Origin: Gottfriedia acidiceleris
GTDB taxonomy: Bacteria; Bacillota; Bacilli; Bacillales; Bacillaceae_G
Length of the DNA: 64,000 nt
Assembly (NCBI RefSeq): GCF_004138285.1
Contig: NZ_SCFN01000001.1
Location: forward strand, 496,001 to 560,000
Direction of reading: 5' to 3'
In this document: one piece after another, positions 18,423 through 28,330 of the stretch
Numbering within the stretch: position 1 is the stretch's first letter
Layout: each line of letters starts with the position of its first letter
Made by a program: the position numbers and the translations under genes
Notes under the pieces: generated by a model
Databases searched by the model: none
Seen by the model: only the letters and a program-made list of their open reading frames with translations
Told to the model about the DNA's origin: nothing

Positions 18423-21362
18423 GTGAAAAATAACATGGTTACAATCACGCTTGACGGGAAAGAAGTAATCGCAAAGCAAGGTTCTACAATCTTACAAATC
18501 ATCAATCAAAATGAAATTAGTCATCCACAAATTTGTTATGTTCCTGAAGTCGATCCAATTCAAACTTGTGATACTTGTATTGTAGAAATTAATGGTGAGC
18601 TAAAGCGCTCATGTTCAACTGTAGCAATGAGCGGAATGAATATTCAATTGACTTCACCTAAAGCGAAGGAAGCTCAAACTGAAGCAATGGATCGTTTATT
18701 AGAAAATCATTTATTATATTGCACAGTTTGTGATAATAACAATGGAAATTGTAAGCTACATAATACAGTTGAAGAAATGGGCATTGAACACCAAAAGTAT
18801 CCTTATCAGCCAAAGGGTGCTTCTTGTGAAGTAGACTTGACACATCCTTTTTATCGATATGATCCAAATCAATGTATTGCGTGTGGACAGTGTGTGGAAG
18901 TATGTCAAAATCTTCAAGTAAATGAGACATTATCAATTGATTGGGAAGCTGAGCGTCCACGTGTTATTTGGGATAAGGGTGTTTCGATTAATGATTCTTC
19001 ATGTGTAAGTTGTGGACAATGTGTAACAATTTGTCCTTGTAATGCATTAATGGAAAAATCAATGCTTGGTGAAGCTGGTTTTATGACTGGATTAAACGAC
19101 GAGTTACTTGATCCGATGATCGATTTAGTAAAAAAAGTAGAGCCTGGATATAGTGGTATTTTCGCAGTTTCAGAAGTTGAGGCAGCAATGCGAGAAACAC
19201 GAACGAAAAAGACAAAAACGGTTTGTACATTCTGTGGTGTTGGTTGTACATTCGAGGTTTGGACGAAGGATCGAAAAATCTTAAAAGTTCAACCAAGCTC
19301 TGATGCACCAGTCAATGCTATTTCGACTTGTGTAAAAGGTAAATTTGGTTGGGATTTTGTAAATTCCAAAGAACGAATTACAAAGCCATTAATTCGAAAA
19401 AATGGCGTATTTGTTGAAGCGAGCTGGGATGAAGCCCTTGATTTAGTTGCAAGTAAACTTGGTTCCATTAAACAAGAATATGGTAAAGGCTCTGTAGGAT
19501 TTATCTCCTCTTCGAAAATTACAAATGAAGAAAACTATTTAATTCAGAAGTTAGCACGACAAGTATTTGAAACAAATAATGTTGATAATTGCTCACGTTA
19601 CTGTCAATCTCCAGCAACAGATGGATTATTCCGCACAGTTGGTATGGGTGGAGATGCAGGAACGATAAAGGATATCGCAAAAGCTGGACTAGTTATAATC
19701 GTCGGTGCGAATCCAGCAGAAGGTCATCCTGTACTTGCGACAAGAGTTAAGCGAGCACATAAACTACATGGACAAAAACTAATTGTTGCCGATCTTCGTA
19801 AAAATGAAATGGCAGAACGCTCTGACATCTTTATTAGACCAAAGCAAGGTACAGACCAAGTATGGTTGATGGCTGTAACCAAATATATAATTGACCAAGG
19901 CTGGCATGACTTAAAATTCATCTATGAAAATGTCCATTTCTTTGAGGATTTTAAAGCTGTTCTTGAGAAATATACACTTGAATATGCCGAAAGTGTAACT
20001 GGAATTTCAAAGGAAACGTTAATTCAAATAGCTGAAATGATTCATGAAGCAGATGGAACTTGTATTTTATGGGGCATGGGCGTTACACAAAACACTGGTG
20101 GCTCTGATACATCTGCTGCGATTTCGAACTTATTACTTGCTACAGGAAACTATAGACGCCCTGGTGCTGGCGCTTATCCGCTTCGTGGTCACAATAATGT
20201 ACAAGGTGCATGTGATATGGGTACTCTACCTGGCTGGCTTCCTGGTTACCAACATGTAACGGATGACGCGGCTCGCATGAAGTTTGAAAAAGCGTGGGGC
20301 GTTGAAATCGGAGGGAAACCTGGTTTAGACAATATCCAAATGCTTCAATCAATCGAAAAAGGTGAAATGAAAGCTATGTACTTAGTTGGTGAAGATATGG
20401 CGCTTGTCGATTGTAATGCAAACCACGTAGATGAAGTTTTATCAGATTTGGACTTCTTTGTCGTACAAGATCTCTTCTTCTCAAAAACAGCGCAATATGC
20501 AGATGTTATTTTACCTGCTGCGCCATCACTTGAAAAAGAAGGAACATTTACAAATACTGAGCGTCGAGTACAAAGATTATATCAAGCATTACCAACTCTT
20601 GGTGAATCGAAGGCTGACTGGTGGATTGTCCAAGAAATTGCAAACCGATTAGGTGCAAACTGGAAGTATCAACATCCAGGTGAAATATTCGCTGAGATGG
20701 CAAGTTTAGCGCCACTATTCTCACAAGCTAGCTACGAAGTGATGGAAGGCTGGGATAGTTTCCTTTGGGGAAGCTTAGACGGAGCAAGTACGCCACTGCT
20801 TTATGAGGATGGTTTTAATTTCCCAGATAAAAAAGCAAGATTTGCTTTAGCTGATTGGTCGGAACCAACTGAGTTTGCAGAAGAGTTTGACCTATTAATT
20901 AATAATGGTCGTATGCTTGAGCATTTCCATGAAGGGAATATGACGAATAAATCATACGGTATTCAATTAAAAGTGCCTGGAATTTTTGTGGAAGTGTCAC
21001 CTGAGCTTGCGAATGAACGTGGCATTAAAGATGGCTCATTAGTTCGATTAGTATCACCTTATGGCGCGCTGAAATTACCAGCACTAGTAACAGACCGGGT
21101 ACAGAAAAATGAGTTGTTCTTACCGATGAATTCAACAAATAAAGAATCTGCAATTAATTTCTTAACAGGTCCAGCTAAAGATCACCGTACAAATACACCA
21201 GCTTATAAACAAACGAAAGTACGGATGGAAGTATTACGTGTAGAAGGTGAAAGTCCGTTGCCAAAATCGAACCCACGTAATAAAAAGCGAAATCCTCAAA
21301 ATGGAGTTGAGGTACAGCGCAAATGGGAACGAGAAGGATACGTCCACTTAACGACAAAATAA
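18423..21362 (+). CDS. fdhA: Formate dehydrogenase, molybdopterin-containing catalytic subunit
   Basis: 979 residues from GTG 18423, which has GGGGAGG at 18410-18416. An earlier ATG at 18312 would translate through the leader hairpin and lacks a ribosome site. Domains in order: 2Fe-2S ferredoxin (about 1-80), NuoG-type Cys-rich segment YCTVCDNNNGNCKLH, two 4Fe-4S clusters (CIACGQCVEVC; CVSCGQCVTICPC), then the bis-MGD domains opening with VCTFCGVGC. The active-site loop reads CSRYCQSP; the metal-ligand codon is TGT, so it is the cysteine, not selenocysteine, type. Oxidises formate to CO2 in the cytoplasm. Next to DUF1641 and fdhD genes as in B. subtilis. Confidence 0.95.
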   Translation: MKNNMVTITLDGKEVIAKQGSTILQIINQNEISHPQICYVPEVDPIQTCDTCIVEINGELKRSCSTVAMSGMNIQLTSPKAKEAQTEAMDRLLENHLLYCTVCDNNNGNCKLHNTVEEMGIEHQKYPYQPKGASCEVDLTHPFYRYDPNQCIACGQCVEVCQNLQVNETLSIDWEAERPRVIWDKGVSINDSSCVSCGQCVTICPCNALMEKSMLGEAGFMTGLNDELLDPMIDLVKKVEPGYSGIFAVSEVEAAMRETRTKKTKTVCTFCGVGCTFEVWTKDRKILKVQPSSDAPVNAISTCVKGKFGWDFVNSKERITKPLIRKNGVFVEASWDEALDLVASKLGSIKQEYGKGSVGFISSSKITNEENYLIQKLARQVFETNNVDNCSRYCQSPATDGLFRTVGMGGDAGTIKDIAKAGLVIIVGANPAEGHPVLATRVKRAHKLHGQKLIVADLRKNEMAERSDIFIRPKQGTDQVWLMAVTKYIIDQGWHDLKFIYENVHFFEDFKAVLEKYTLEYAESVTGISKETLIQIAEMIHEADGTCILWGMGVTQNTGGSDTSAAISNLLLATGNYRRPGAGAYPLRGHNNVQGACDMGTLPGWLPGYQHVTDDAARMKFEKAWGVEIGGKPGLDNIQMLQSIEKGEMKAMYLVGEDMALVDCNANHVDEVLSDLDFFVVQDLFFSKTAQYADVILPAAPSLEKEGTFTNTERRVQRLYQALPTLGESKADWWIVQEIANRLGANWKYQHPGEIFAEMASLAPLFSQASYEVMEGWDSFLWGSLDGASTPLLYEDGFNFPDKKARFALADWSEPTEFAEEFDLLINNGRMLEHFHEGNMTNKSYGIQLKVPGIFVEVSPELANERGIKDGSLVRLVSPYGALKLPALVTDRVQKNELFLPMNSTNKESAINFLTGPAKDHRTNTPAYKQTKVRMEVLRVEGESPLPKSNPRNKKRNPQNGVEVQRKWEREGYVHLTTK

Positions 21363-21374
21363 AGGGGAATAAAA

Positions 21375-21854
21375 ATGGCACAACCAATCACGACGATTCA
21401 AAAATACGTACCAACCAAAGAAGAGCAAAACCAACAGAAACTAGAGGATTTGAAGCTTTTATTAGCAGAAAATGAAGATTCCTTAAATAAAATATTAAAT
21501 ATCGTTTCTGAATTAAATGATACTGGTGTCCTTGAAGCTGCAAATTCAATGCTACAATCTAAAGAGAAGATTACAAAAATTGCTTTAGGACAAATGAACC
21601 GCGAGCCAGTCACAAATATCATCAATAACATTATGGGAGCTGCTGGAGCACTTTCAAGTGTAGACCCAGAGTTAACTACAAAGCTAATCAATTCCGTAAC
21701 AAAAGGAATCGATGAAGGAAATAAACATCTTGAAAAGGATGATAAAGTAGGAATTCTTGATTTAGTAAAAGTTTTAAAAGATCCTGATGTAAATCGTGCA
21801 GTTGGTTTTGGTATTAATTTTCTAAAAGGTATGGGAAAAGGACTAAAAGAATAA
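21375..21854 (+). CDS. DUF1641 protein (YjgD/YrhD-like formate dehydrogenase partner)
   Basis: 159 residues, helical, no membrane segment. DUF1641 proteins are encoded next to Bacillus formate dehydrogenases and are thought to be accessory subunits; the C-terminal VGILDLVKVLKDPDVNRAVGFGINFLKGMGKGLK matches that family. AAAGGGG precedes the ATG, only 12 bp after the dehydrogenase stop codon, so the two are co-transcribed. Confidence 0.88.
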   Translation: MAQPITTIQKYVPTKEEQNQQKLEDLKLLLAENEDSLNKILNIVSELNDTGVLEAANSMLQSKEKITKIALGQMNREPVTNIINNIMGAAGALSSVDPELTTKLINSVTKGIDEGNKHLEKDDKVGILDLVKVLKDPDVNRAVGFGINFLKGMGKGLKE

Positions 21855-21896
21855 TAGAAAAAACAATTTGTATTTAATAGAAAAGAGTTTAATAAT

Positions 21897-21960
21897 AAGA
21901 GATGAACCTTTTAATAAATCAATTAATTGAATGGTTCATCTCTTCATGAATATTTTTTTT
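21897..21960 (+). terminator. Hairpin between DUF1641 gene and fdhD
   Basis: AAGAGATGAACC (21897-21908) pairs perfectly with GGTTCATCTCTT (21933-21944). The T-run (21953-21960) starts 8 bp after the stem, so termination may be partial. An ATG inside the hairpin (21931) is in frame with fdhD but is not its start. Confidence 0.6.
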
Positions 21961-22002
21961 AAACATATTAAAAATATTTCAAAAAGAAGGGAATCTAATA
22001 CG

Positions 22003-22794
22003 ATGCTACCAACTGAAGTGAGAAGAGGAATTCTCCGCTTTGAAAATGGTGAAACAAACTATATTGAAGACAGCGTTGTCACAGAATTTCCCGTCACGGT
22101 AAAAATCAATGGACAAGAATTTGTTACGATGGTCAGTACCCCAGAATATATTGAGGATATGGTCGTAGGATTTCTAGCATCCGAAGGGGTCATCCGAAAA
22201 TACGAGGATATTGAGAACATATGGTTCCAAGAAAAAGAAGGCTTTGTCCATGTAAAAACAAAGAATATTAATCCATATTATAAAGATATTCAAAGTAAAA
22301 GATATATTACATCATGCTGTGGAATGAGTAGACAAGGTTTTGTTTTTGTAAATGATGCATTGACTGCAAAAAAAATGAAAGAAGTAAATGTTCAACTATC
22401 ATTTCAAGATTGTTTTCGATTAATGAATGAGATGCAACAGTCCGCATTTTTGTTTCAAGAAACAGGTGGAGTCCATAATGCTGCTTTATGTGATTTAAAT
22501 GGGATTGTTTTGAATAGAATGGATATTGGCAGGCATAATGCATTAGATAAAATCTATGGTTATTGTCTTAAAAATAATATAAGTATTTCAGATAAAATAA
22601 TTGTTTTTAGTGGGCGGTTATCTTCTGAAATTTTACTAAAAGTAGCTAAAATAGGTTGTGAGGTCATACTGACTAAGTCAGCTCCAACAGAATTAGCTCT
22701 TCAATTAGCTGAAGAATTAGGAATTACGACAGTGGGATTTATTCGAAATCAATCACTTAATGTTTATACTCATTCAAAGCGTATTGTGAAATAG
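22003..22794 (+). CDS. fdhD: Formate dehydrogenase accessory sulfurtransferase FdhD
   Basis: 263 residues from the ATG at 22003 (GAAGGG 11 bp upstream), close to the family length. FdhD moves sulfur from a cysteine desulfurase to the molybdenum cofactor of formate dehydrogenase. The ETGGVHNAAL, RMDIGRHNALDKIYG and SSEILLKVAKIG blocks are typical. The sulfur-carrying Cys region reads TSCCGMSRQG; the E. coli CxxC pair is replaced by adjacent cysteines, so only the first essential Cys has a clear equivalent. Confidence 0.93.
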   Translation: MLPTEVRRGILRFENGETNYIEDSVVTEFPVTVKINGQEFVTMVSTPEYIEDMVVGFLASEGVIRKYEDIENIWFQEKEGFVHVKTKNINPYYKDIQSKRYITSCCGMSRQGFVFVNDALTAKKMKEVNVQLSFQDCFRLMNEMQQSAFLFQETGGVHNAALCDLNGIVLNRMDIGRHNALDKIYGYCLKNNISISDKIIVFSGRLSSEILLKVAKIGCEVILTKSAPTELALQLAEELGITTVGFIRNQSLNVYTHSKRIVK

Positions 22795-22841
22795 AAACTT
22801 AAACAGATCATTTATGAAATAAAAGAAGTGAGGCAATGGTT

Positions 22842-23867
22842 ATGAAAAATGTTGCATTGGATAAACATCATCGACCTTTACAGGATTTACGTATATCTGT
22901 TACCGATCGCTGCAATTTTCGTTGCCGTTATTGTATGCCGGAAGAAATTTTTGGTCAGGACTATTCTTTTTTATCACAAGATAAAATACTATCTTTTGAT
23001 GAAATTGAAAGATTAACGCGTATTTTTGTATCTTTAGGGGTAAGAAAAATTAGAATTACTGGTGGAGAACCTTTATTACGTAAAAATTTACCTAAACTGA
23101 TTGAACGATTAAATAAAATAGATGGTGTAGAAGATATTGCTTTAACAACAAACGGTACTTTACTTAAAAAGTTTGCAAAAGATTTATATGAAGCCGGTTT
23201 AAGAAGAGTGACCGTCAGCATAGACTCTTTAGATGAAGAACGATTTTCATATATGAGTGGTAATCGAGGAAATGTAAAGTCTGTGCTTGAAGGAATACAA
23301 GCCGCTTCTGATATTGGGATGAAGGTTAAAATCAATATGGTTGTTCAAAAAGGAAAGAATGAACAAGATATTATCCCGATGGCACAATATTTTAAAGAGA
23401 AAAAACATATTCTTCGTTTTATTGAGTATATGGATGTTGGAAATTATAACGGCTGGAGGCTCGATGAAGTAGTAGGAAAACAAACAATCATCGATATGAT
23501 CAATGAAGTCATGCCTTTAGAATTTACAGAAGCTAATTATGTAGGAGAAGTTGCTAATCGATATCGCTACAAAGATAGTGATGATGAAATTGGAATTATT
23601 TCATCAGTGACCGATTCATTTTGTTCAACTTGTACAAGAGCACGTATATCTGCAGAAGGAAAATTATATACTTGTTTATTTGCAACAAAAGGTTTTGATC
23701 TAAAAGAATTGGTAAGGTCTAACCAAGATGATGAACAAATAAAAGAAACGATTCTTTCGATATGGAGCAACCGAACTGATCGTTATTCAGATGAACGATT
23801 AAGTCATACGAAAAAAATGAATGATAAATCATCACATAAAATTGAAATGTCACATATAGGTGGTTAA
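22842..23867 (+). CDS. moaA: GTP 3',8-cyclase MoaA
   Basis: 341 residues from ATG 22842, chosen because AGTGAGG ends 8 bp upstream; the ATG at 22836 is too close. Radical-SAM motif [17 protein letters not shown] for SAM binding, second cluster ligands [22 protein letters not shown], and the essential C-terminal Gly-Gly. Catalyses the first step of molybdenum-cofactor synthesis. Follows fdhD by 47 bp. Confidence 0.96.
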   Translation: MKNVALDKHHRPLQDLRISVTDRCNFRCRYCMPEEIFGQDYSFLSQDKILSFDEIERLTRIFVSLGVRKIRITGGEPLLRKNLPKLIERLNKIDGVEDIALTTNGTLLKKFAKDLYEAGLRRVTVSIDSLDEERFSYMSGNRGNVKSVLEGIQAASDIGMKVKINMVVQKGKNEQDIIPMAQYFKEKKHILRFIEYMDVGNYNGWRLDEVVGKQTIIDMINEVMPLEFTEANYVGEVANRYRYKDSDDEIGIISSVTDSFCSTCTRARISAEGKLYTCLFATKGFDLKELVRSNQDDEQIKETILSIWSNRTDRYSDERLSHTKKMNDKSSHKIEMSHIGG

Positions 23868-24120
23868 TCATCACCAATAATAGAAGGTTTGGAGTTTATG
23901 CAATTTCTGTGTAACGCTCTAACTAAAAATTAGAAAGTGATGATTGGTATCTCTGTTCGTTTAGCAGGGAAATTAAGCAGCATTCAGAACTCCTTATATG
24001 ATGAGGATTTCTTAATGCTGCTTTATTTAATAGAGGGAAAACAAGAAAAGCAGAAAAATTGGTGAGGATACCCGGAGAAAACTTTTTATCTATTTCGCTA
24101 GGTCCTGCTCTTTAATGGAG
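23866..24120 (+). ncRNA. Candidate structured leader RNA before the moeB-moaC operon
   Basis: AATCATCAC (23866-23874) can pair with GTGATGATT (23937-23945), enclosing about 60 nt. A second hairpin follows, AAGCAGCATT (23975-23984) with AATGCTGCTT (24014-24023), with a weak T-rich tail, then a further AT-poor stretch with GAGGATACCCGG before the moeB ribosome site GGAGG. The 260-bp gap inside an otherwise tight gene cluster suggests a regulatory leader. I could not match it to the Moco riboswitch from memory. Confidence 0.4.
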
Positions 24121-24128
24121 GATATCTT

Positions 24129-25145
24129 ATGTCAGAACGTTATTCACGTCAGCAACTTTTTACTCCGATCGGTGAAAAAGGACAAGAATTAATTAGAAAG
24201 AAACATGTTTTAATTGTTGGGGCAGGCGCGTTAGGAAGTGCTAGCGCCGAGGCACTTGTTAGAGCTGGAATTGGAAAGTTAACTTTAATTGACCGAGATT
24301 ATGTTGAAATGAGTAACTTGCAAAGGCAACAGCTTTATACCGAAGAAGATGCATTTGAGAAATTGCCGAAAGTAATTGCCGCTAAAGGGCGTCTCCAAAA
24401 AATAAATTCAGATGTGAGCATCAATGCGCTAGTAATGGATGCAAGTGCAGATAATATGGAAGTCCATTTGAAGGACACTGATGTTTTGATTGATGCAACA
24501 GATAATTTTGATATTCGTTTTATCATTAATGATTTATCACAGAAATATGAAATTCCGTGGGTTTATGGCTCTTGTGTCGGGAGCTTTGGTATGTGTTGTA
24601 CGATTCTGCCTAATAAAACTCCTTGTTTAAACTGTATATTAAAAAGTTTACCAGTACCTGGTGTGACATGTGACACAGCCGGAGTCATTAGTCCTGCGGT
24701 ACAATTAGTGGCGGCATACCAGGTTGCTGAAGTATTAAAACTATTAGTTGAGGATTATTCAGCTATTAATTCAAAATTCCTTACATTTGATTTATGGAAT
24801 AATCAACATTTTTCTTTTAAAGTGTCGAAACTCAAATCAGATGATTGTCCTTCATGTGGAACAAATAGGACGTATCCTTATTTAGCATTTGAAAATCAAA
24901 CAAAAACAAGTACACTTTGTGGGCGAAATACAGTCCAAATCAGACCTTCAACGACTAAAAATTACGACTTTAATGAACTAGAAATTCAACTAAAACAACA
25001 CGGAAAAGTCCAACGAAATCCTTATTTGATTTCTTGTCAGATAGAAGATTATCGATTTGTTATTTTTCAAGATGGTAGAGTTTTTGTTCATGGCACAAAT
25101 GATATACAGGAAGCCAAAAAACTATATTATCGTTTATTAGGTTAA
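24129..25145 (+). CDS. moeB: Molybdopterin-synthase adenylyltransferase (MoeB/ThiF)
   Basis: 338 residues. Adenylyltransferase core with SRQQLFTPIGEKGQ, nucleotide loop VGAGALGS, IDRDYVEMSNLQRQ, and catalytic Asp in DATDNFDIRF. Zinc cysteines appear as CLNC and CPSCG. A C-terminal extension of about 80 residues (from VQIRPSTTK) replaces the rhodanese domain seen in some relatives. Activates the Gly-Gly end of MoaD. Ribosome site TGGAGG precedes the ATG. Confidence 0.93.
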   Translation: MSERYSRQQLFTPIGEKGQELIRKKHVLIVGAGALGSASAEALVRAGIGKLTLIDRDYVEMSNLQRQQLYTEEDAFEKLPKVIAAKGRLQKINSDVSINALVMDASADNMEVHLKDTDVLIDATDNFDIRFIINDLSQKYEIPWVYGSCVGSFGMCCTILPNKTPCLNCILKSLPVPGVTCDTAGVISPAVQLVAAYQVAEVLKLLVEDYSAINSKFLTFDLWNNQHFSFKVSKLKSDDCPSCGTNRTYPYLAFENQTKTSTLCGRNTVQIRPSTTKNYDFNELEIQLKQHGKVQRNPYLISCQIEDYRFVIFQDGRVFVHGTNDIQEAKKLYYRLLG

Positions 25146-25164
25146 TAGAGAGAGGATGAAAAGA

Positions 25165-26454
25165 ATGGTTGAAAAACGAGTACCACTACCAATCGAAGAA
25201 GCAGTTCGTAAAGTGATGGATTTTGCCAAACACGGATCACAAGAAATGGTATCAATCGATTTAGCATATGGACGAGTATTAGCTGATGATCTAAAAGCTG
25301 ATCAGGATATACCTGCTTTTGACCGCTCTCCTTATGATGGTTTTGCGATTCGGGCTGAAGATACTATTCTTACAAGCAATGAAAATCCAACAATCTTTGA
25401 AGTAGTTGGAGAAATTGGAGCTGGTTCAGTTTTTCCAAATGAAGTAGTACCATTGCAGGCCGTTCGTATTATGACCGGAGCTCAAATACCTCAAGGTTGT
25501 ACAGCTGTTGTCATGCTTGAATTAGCGAAAGAGATTAAAACTGAAGGTAAAACTTTTATTGAAATTAAACGTTCGTATCAAAAAGGCGATAATATTTCAT
25601 TCCAAGGGGAAGAAACGCATAAAGGTGATATTCTTGTCAAAAAAGGAACTGAAATCAACCCTGGAGTGATTGCTTTACTTGCTACATTTGGATATAGTCA
25701 AGTTCCTGTAGCGAAGAGGCCAGTCATCGGAGTCATTGCGACAGGGAGTGAGCTTCTAGATGTCGATGAACCACTCGAACCTGGTAAAATTCGCAATAGT
25801 AATTCCTATATGATTCTCGCTCAAATTCAAAAAGCAGGTGCAATCCCTAAATATTTAGGAAAGTTTAGCGATGATTTGGATACTTGTTTTTCAGAAGTTC
25901 AAAATGCGTTAGAGCAAGTTGATATTCTAATTACGACCGGTGGTGTATCTGTCGGTGATTATGACTATTTACCAGATATTTACGCAAGATTAGGAGCTAC
26001 AGTTTTATTTAATAAAATTGCCATGCGTCCAGGAAGTGTAACAACAGTAGCGCATTTTGAAAATAAATTATTATTCGGTTTATCTGGAAATCCATCCGCT
26101 TGTTTTGTTGGATTTGAGCTATTTGTTAGACCGATTATCAAATCTTATTTATTTAACGAAACACCACATTTAAAAAGAGTAAGTGCCATTTTAGGAGAAA
26201 ACTTTCCAAAGCCAAATCCATTTACAAGATTTGTAAGAGGTAAAATTGTTTATCATGAAGGTCAATTAACAGCAATTCCAGCAGGTTTTGATAAGTCCAG
26301 CGCAGTATCTTCATTAGCCTATACGGATGCTTTTATTGTTTTACCTGGAGGAACTAGAAAATATGAAAAAGGTATGTCGGTTGACTTATTATTATTAGAA
26401 GATTATGAAGGTAGTAAATGGCCTTGGTATGATTTTATACCTGCATATAAGTAA
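25165..26454 (+). CDS. moeA: Molybdopterin molybdotransferase MoeA
   Basis: 429 residues from ATG 25165 (GAGAGAGG 9 bp upstream; the ATG at 25156 abuts it). Typical MoeA blocks: DQDIPAFDRSPYDGFAI, RIMTGAQIP, GVIATGSELL, ITTGGVSVGDYDY, KIAMRPG and GLSGNPSACFVGFELFVRP. Inserts molybdate into adenylylated molybdopterin. 19 bp from moeB. Confidence 0.96.
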   Translation: MVEKRVPLPIEEAVRKVMDFAKHGSQEMVSIDLAYGRVLADDLKADQDIPAFDRSPYDGFAIRAEDTILTSNENPTIFEVVGEIGAGSVFPNEVVPLQAVRIMTGAQIPQGCTAVVMLELAKEIKTEGKTFIEIKRSYQKGDNISFQGEETHKGDILVKKGTEINPGVIALLATFGYSQVPVAKRPVIGVIATGSELLDVDEPLEPGKIRNSNSYMILAQIQKAGAIPKYLGKFSDDLDTCFSEVQNALEQVDILITTGGVSVGDYDYLPDIYARLGATVLFNKIAMRPGSVTTVAHFENKLLFGLSGNPSACFVGFELFVRPIIKSYLFNETPHLKRVSAILGENFPKPNPFTRFVRGKIVYHEGQLTAIPAGFDKSSAVSSLAYTDAFIVLPGGTRKYEKGMSVDLLLLEDYEGSKWPWYDFIPAYK

Positions 26455-26488
26455 ATAAATAGAACGCTATTAATTTAAGAAAAGTGAA

Positions 26489-26968
26489 GTGGTTTACTTG
26501 GAACAAACATTATTTAATATTGTCGATACACCTATTGTTGTTGAGGAAGTTTCAAACAAAGTAAAAAGTAGAAATGCAGGAGCAATTACTGTTTTTATTG
26601 GTACAGTTAGAGAGTTAACAAAAGGAAAAAAGACTTTGTCGCTAGAGTATCAAGCATATGAATCAATGGCCGTAAAAAAACTTGCCCAAATTGGTGATGA
26701 AATCAAGCAAAAATGGCCGGAAGCAATTGTTGCAATTACTCATAGAGTTGGAAGATTAGAGATTAGCGATATTGCCGTTGTTATTGCAGTTTCCTCTCCG
26801 CACCGTAAAGTGGCTTACGAAGCAAATGAATACGCAATCGAACGAATTAAACAAATCGTTCCAATTTGGAAAAAAGAGTTTTGGGAAGATGGTACGATGT
26901 GGATCGGTGACCAATTAGAAAATACACCATACCAAGAAGGAAAACCAAGTGTGGAGGAATCAAAATGA
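26489..26968 (+). CDS. moaE: Molybdopterin synthase large subunit MoaE
   Basis: 159 residues. NAGAITVFIGTVRELTKGKK near residue 31, HRVGRLEISD, and the catalytic-region KKEFWEDGTMWIGD are present. With MoaD it converts cPMP to molybdopterin. Start taken as GTG 26489; a TTG at 26498 is an alternative since neither ribosome site is strong. Overlaps moaD by 4 bp. Confidence 0.94.
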   Translation: MVYLEQTLFNIVDTPIVVEEVSNKVKSRNAGAITVFIGTVRELTKGKKTLSLEYQAYESMAVKKLAQIGDEIKQKWPEAIVAITHRVGRLEISDIAVVIAVSSPHRKVAYEANEYAIERIKQIVPIWKKEFWEDGTMWIGDQLENTPYQEGKPSVEESK

Positions 26969-27201
26969 TTAAAGTGTTATTATTTGCTCATTTACGTGAG
27001 AAAGCCGGAACTGATGAATTCACAGTGACCGATAAAAATGGAATAAACGTAAAAGAGTTAAAAAACTGGCTTATGAATAACTATGATTTACCACAACTGA
27101 ATCAGATTATGACTGCAATAAATGAAGAGTTTGTAACAGATGAAGAAATTGTAAATGATGGAGATACTGTCGCATTTATTCCACCAGTAAGTGGGGGCTG
27201 A
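26965..27201 (+). CDS. moaD: Molybdopterin synthase sulfur carrier MoaD
   Basis: 78 residues, ubiquitin-like fold, with the C-terminal FIPPVSGG whose last glycine is thiocarboxylated. Start overlaps the moaE stop codon (ATGA), and TGGAGG lies just upstream within moaE. Confidence 0.95.
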   Translation: MIKVLLFAHLREKAGTDEFTVTDKNGINVKELKNWLMNNYDLPQLNQIMTAINEEFVTDEEIVNDGDTVAFIPPVSGG

Positions 27202-27234
27202 TGGATTCCATAAAGCTTGAAAGTAGGTAGAATG

Positions 27235-27729
27235 ATGCATAAACATAATGAAAAAGCGATTGTTAACGCAGCGGTTTTAACAGTTAGTGATACTAGAACT
27301 ATTGAAAATGACGAGAGTGGTAAATTAATTAAATCTTTATTAGACGAGCAAAAACATATCGTCCATGATTATAAAATCACAAAAGATGAAATAGCATTGA
27401 TCAATTCGATTGTTAAATCATGGAGTGAAGATGAAACGATTCAAGTTATTATTATAACAGGTGGTACTGGTTTTACGAAAAGAGATGTTACATATGAAGC
27501 AATTTCAAAAATGCTCGATAAAGAAATGCAAGGATTTGGAGAATTGTTCCGTTCATTAAGTTATTCAGAAATCGGTCCAAAGGCTATGTTTAGTAGAGCA
27601 ATCGCAGGTAGCTTTCATGATAAAGCGATCTACGTAATTCCAGGTTCAAAGAACGCAGTAAATCTAGCAATGACAAAACTAATTTTACCGACATGCCAAC
27701 ATTTTGTTGAAGAATTAAATAGGCAATGA
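27235..27729 (+). CDS. moaB: Molybdenum cofactor biosynthesis protein MoaB (molybdopterin adenylyltransferase type)
   Basis: 164 residues from ATG 27235, with AGG at 27225-27227; ATG 27232 is equally possible. Motifs AAVLTVSDTRT, ESGKLIKSLL, IITGGTGFTKRDVTYEAI and PGSKNAVNLAM define the MoaB/Mog family, which adenylylates molybdopterin before metal insertion. Overlaps mobA by 4 bp. Confidence 0.94.
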   Translation: MHKHNEKAIVNAAVLTVSDTRTIENDESGKLIKSLLDEQKHIVHDYKITKDEIALINSIVKSWSEDETIQVIIITGGTGFTKRDVTYEAISKMLDKEMQGFGELFRSLSYSEIGPKAMFSRAIAGSFHDKAIYVIPGSKNAVNLAMTKLILPTCQHFVEELNRQ

Positions 27730-28295
27730 ACATAGCTGGCGTCGTTTTAGCAGGTGGAAAGTCATCCCGTTACGGTAAACCAAAAATGTTTGAAACGTAT
27801 AAAGACAAATTATTGTATGAATATAGTGTAGAAGCCTTAAAGGAAAATTCGATTTCTCCAATTATCATTTCAACGAACGAAAAACTAGTTCCGTATTTTC
27901 GTAAAAATGATCTAGACTTTGTCATTGAAGGAGAAGCCAAAGAATACCAAGGACCTCTGTATGCGATGTACAATGCATTTTCCAACATACCAAACAAAGA
28001 CTGGTATTTTGTCCTAGCCTGCGACACCCCTTTTATTACAGCTGACTTTGTAAAAAACATGATTGAAAGGGCAGAAAATACGAATGTTGATGCAATCGTC
28101 CCAATCCAGTCCGATAAACTTCAACCACTATTTGCGCTCTATCATCGAAATTGTATCGAAAAAATGAAAGAGATTTTAGATAAAAACAATCGAAAAGTTC
28201 AGTTATTATTTAAGGAAGTGAATGTAATGACTGTCCAATTTTCAAGTGACGATATCGTCTTTAAGAATATAAATAGTCAGATTGACTGGATTTAA
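27726..28295 (+). CDS. mobA: Molybdenum cofactor guanylyltransferase MobA
   Basis: 189 residues. GTP-binding signature LAGGKSSRYGKPKMF at the N-terminus and ACDTPFI for metal binding. Joins GMP to Moco to make the guanine-dinucleotide form that formate dehydrogenase uses. Starts within the moaB stop codon. Confidence 0.93.
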   Translation: MNIAGVVLAGGKSSRYGKPKMFETYKDKLLYEYSVEALKENSISPIIISTNEKLVPYFRKNDLDFVIEGEAKEYQGPLYAMYNAFSNIPNKDWYFVLACDTPFITADFVKNMIERAENTNVDAIVPIQSDKLQPLFALYHRNCIEKMKEILDKNNRKVQLLFKEVNVMTVQFSSDDIVFKNINSQIDWI

Positions 28296-28330
28296 TTTAT
28301 CAAATTTAAGAATTACCTGGAGGTACTCCC

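Noticed and set aside
19600-19640. Selenocysteine in formate dehydrogenase
   Set aside because: The active-site codon in RYCQSP is TGT, a normal cysteine codon.
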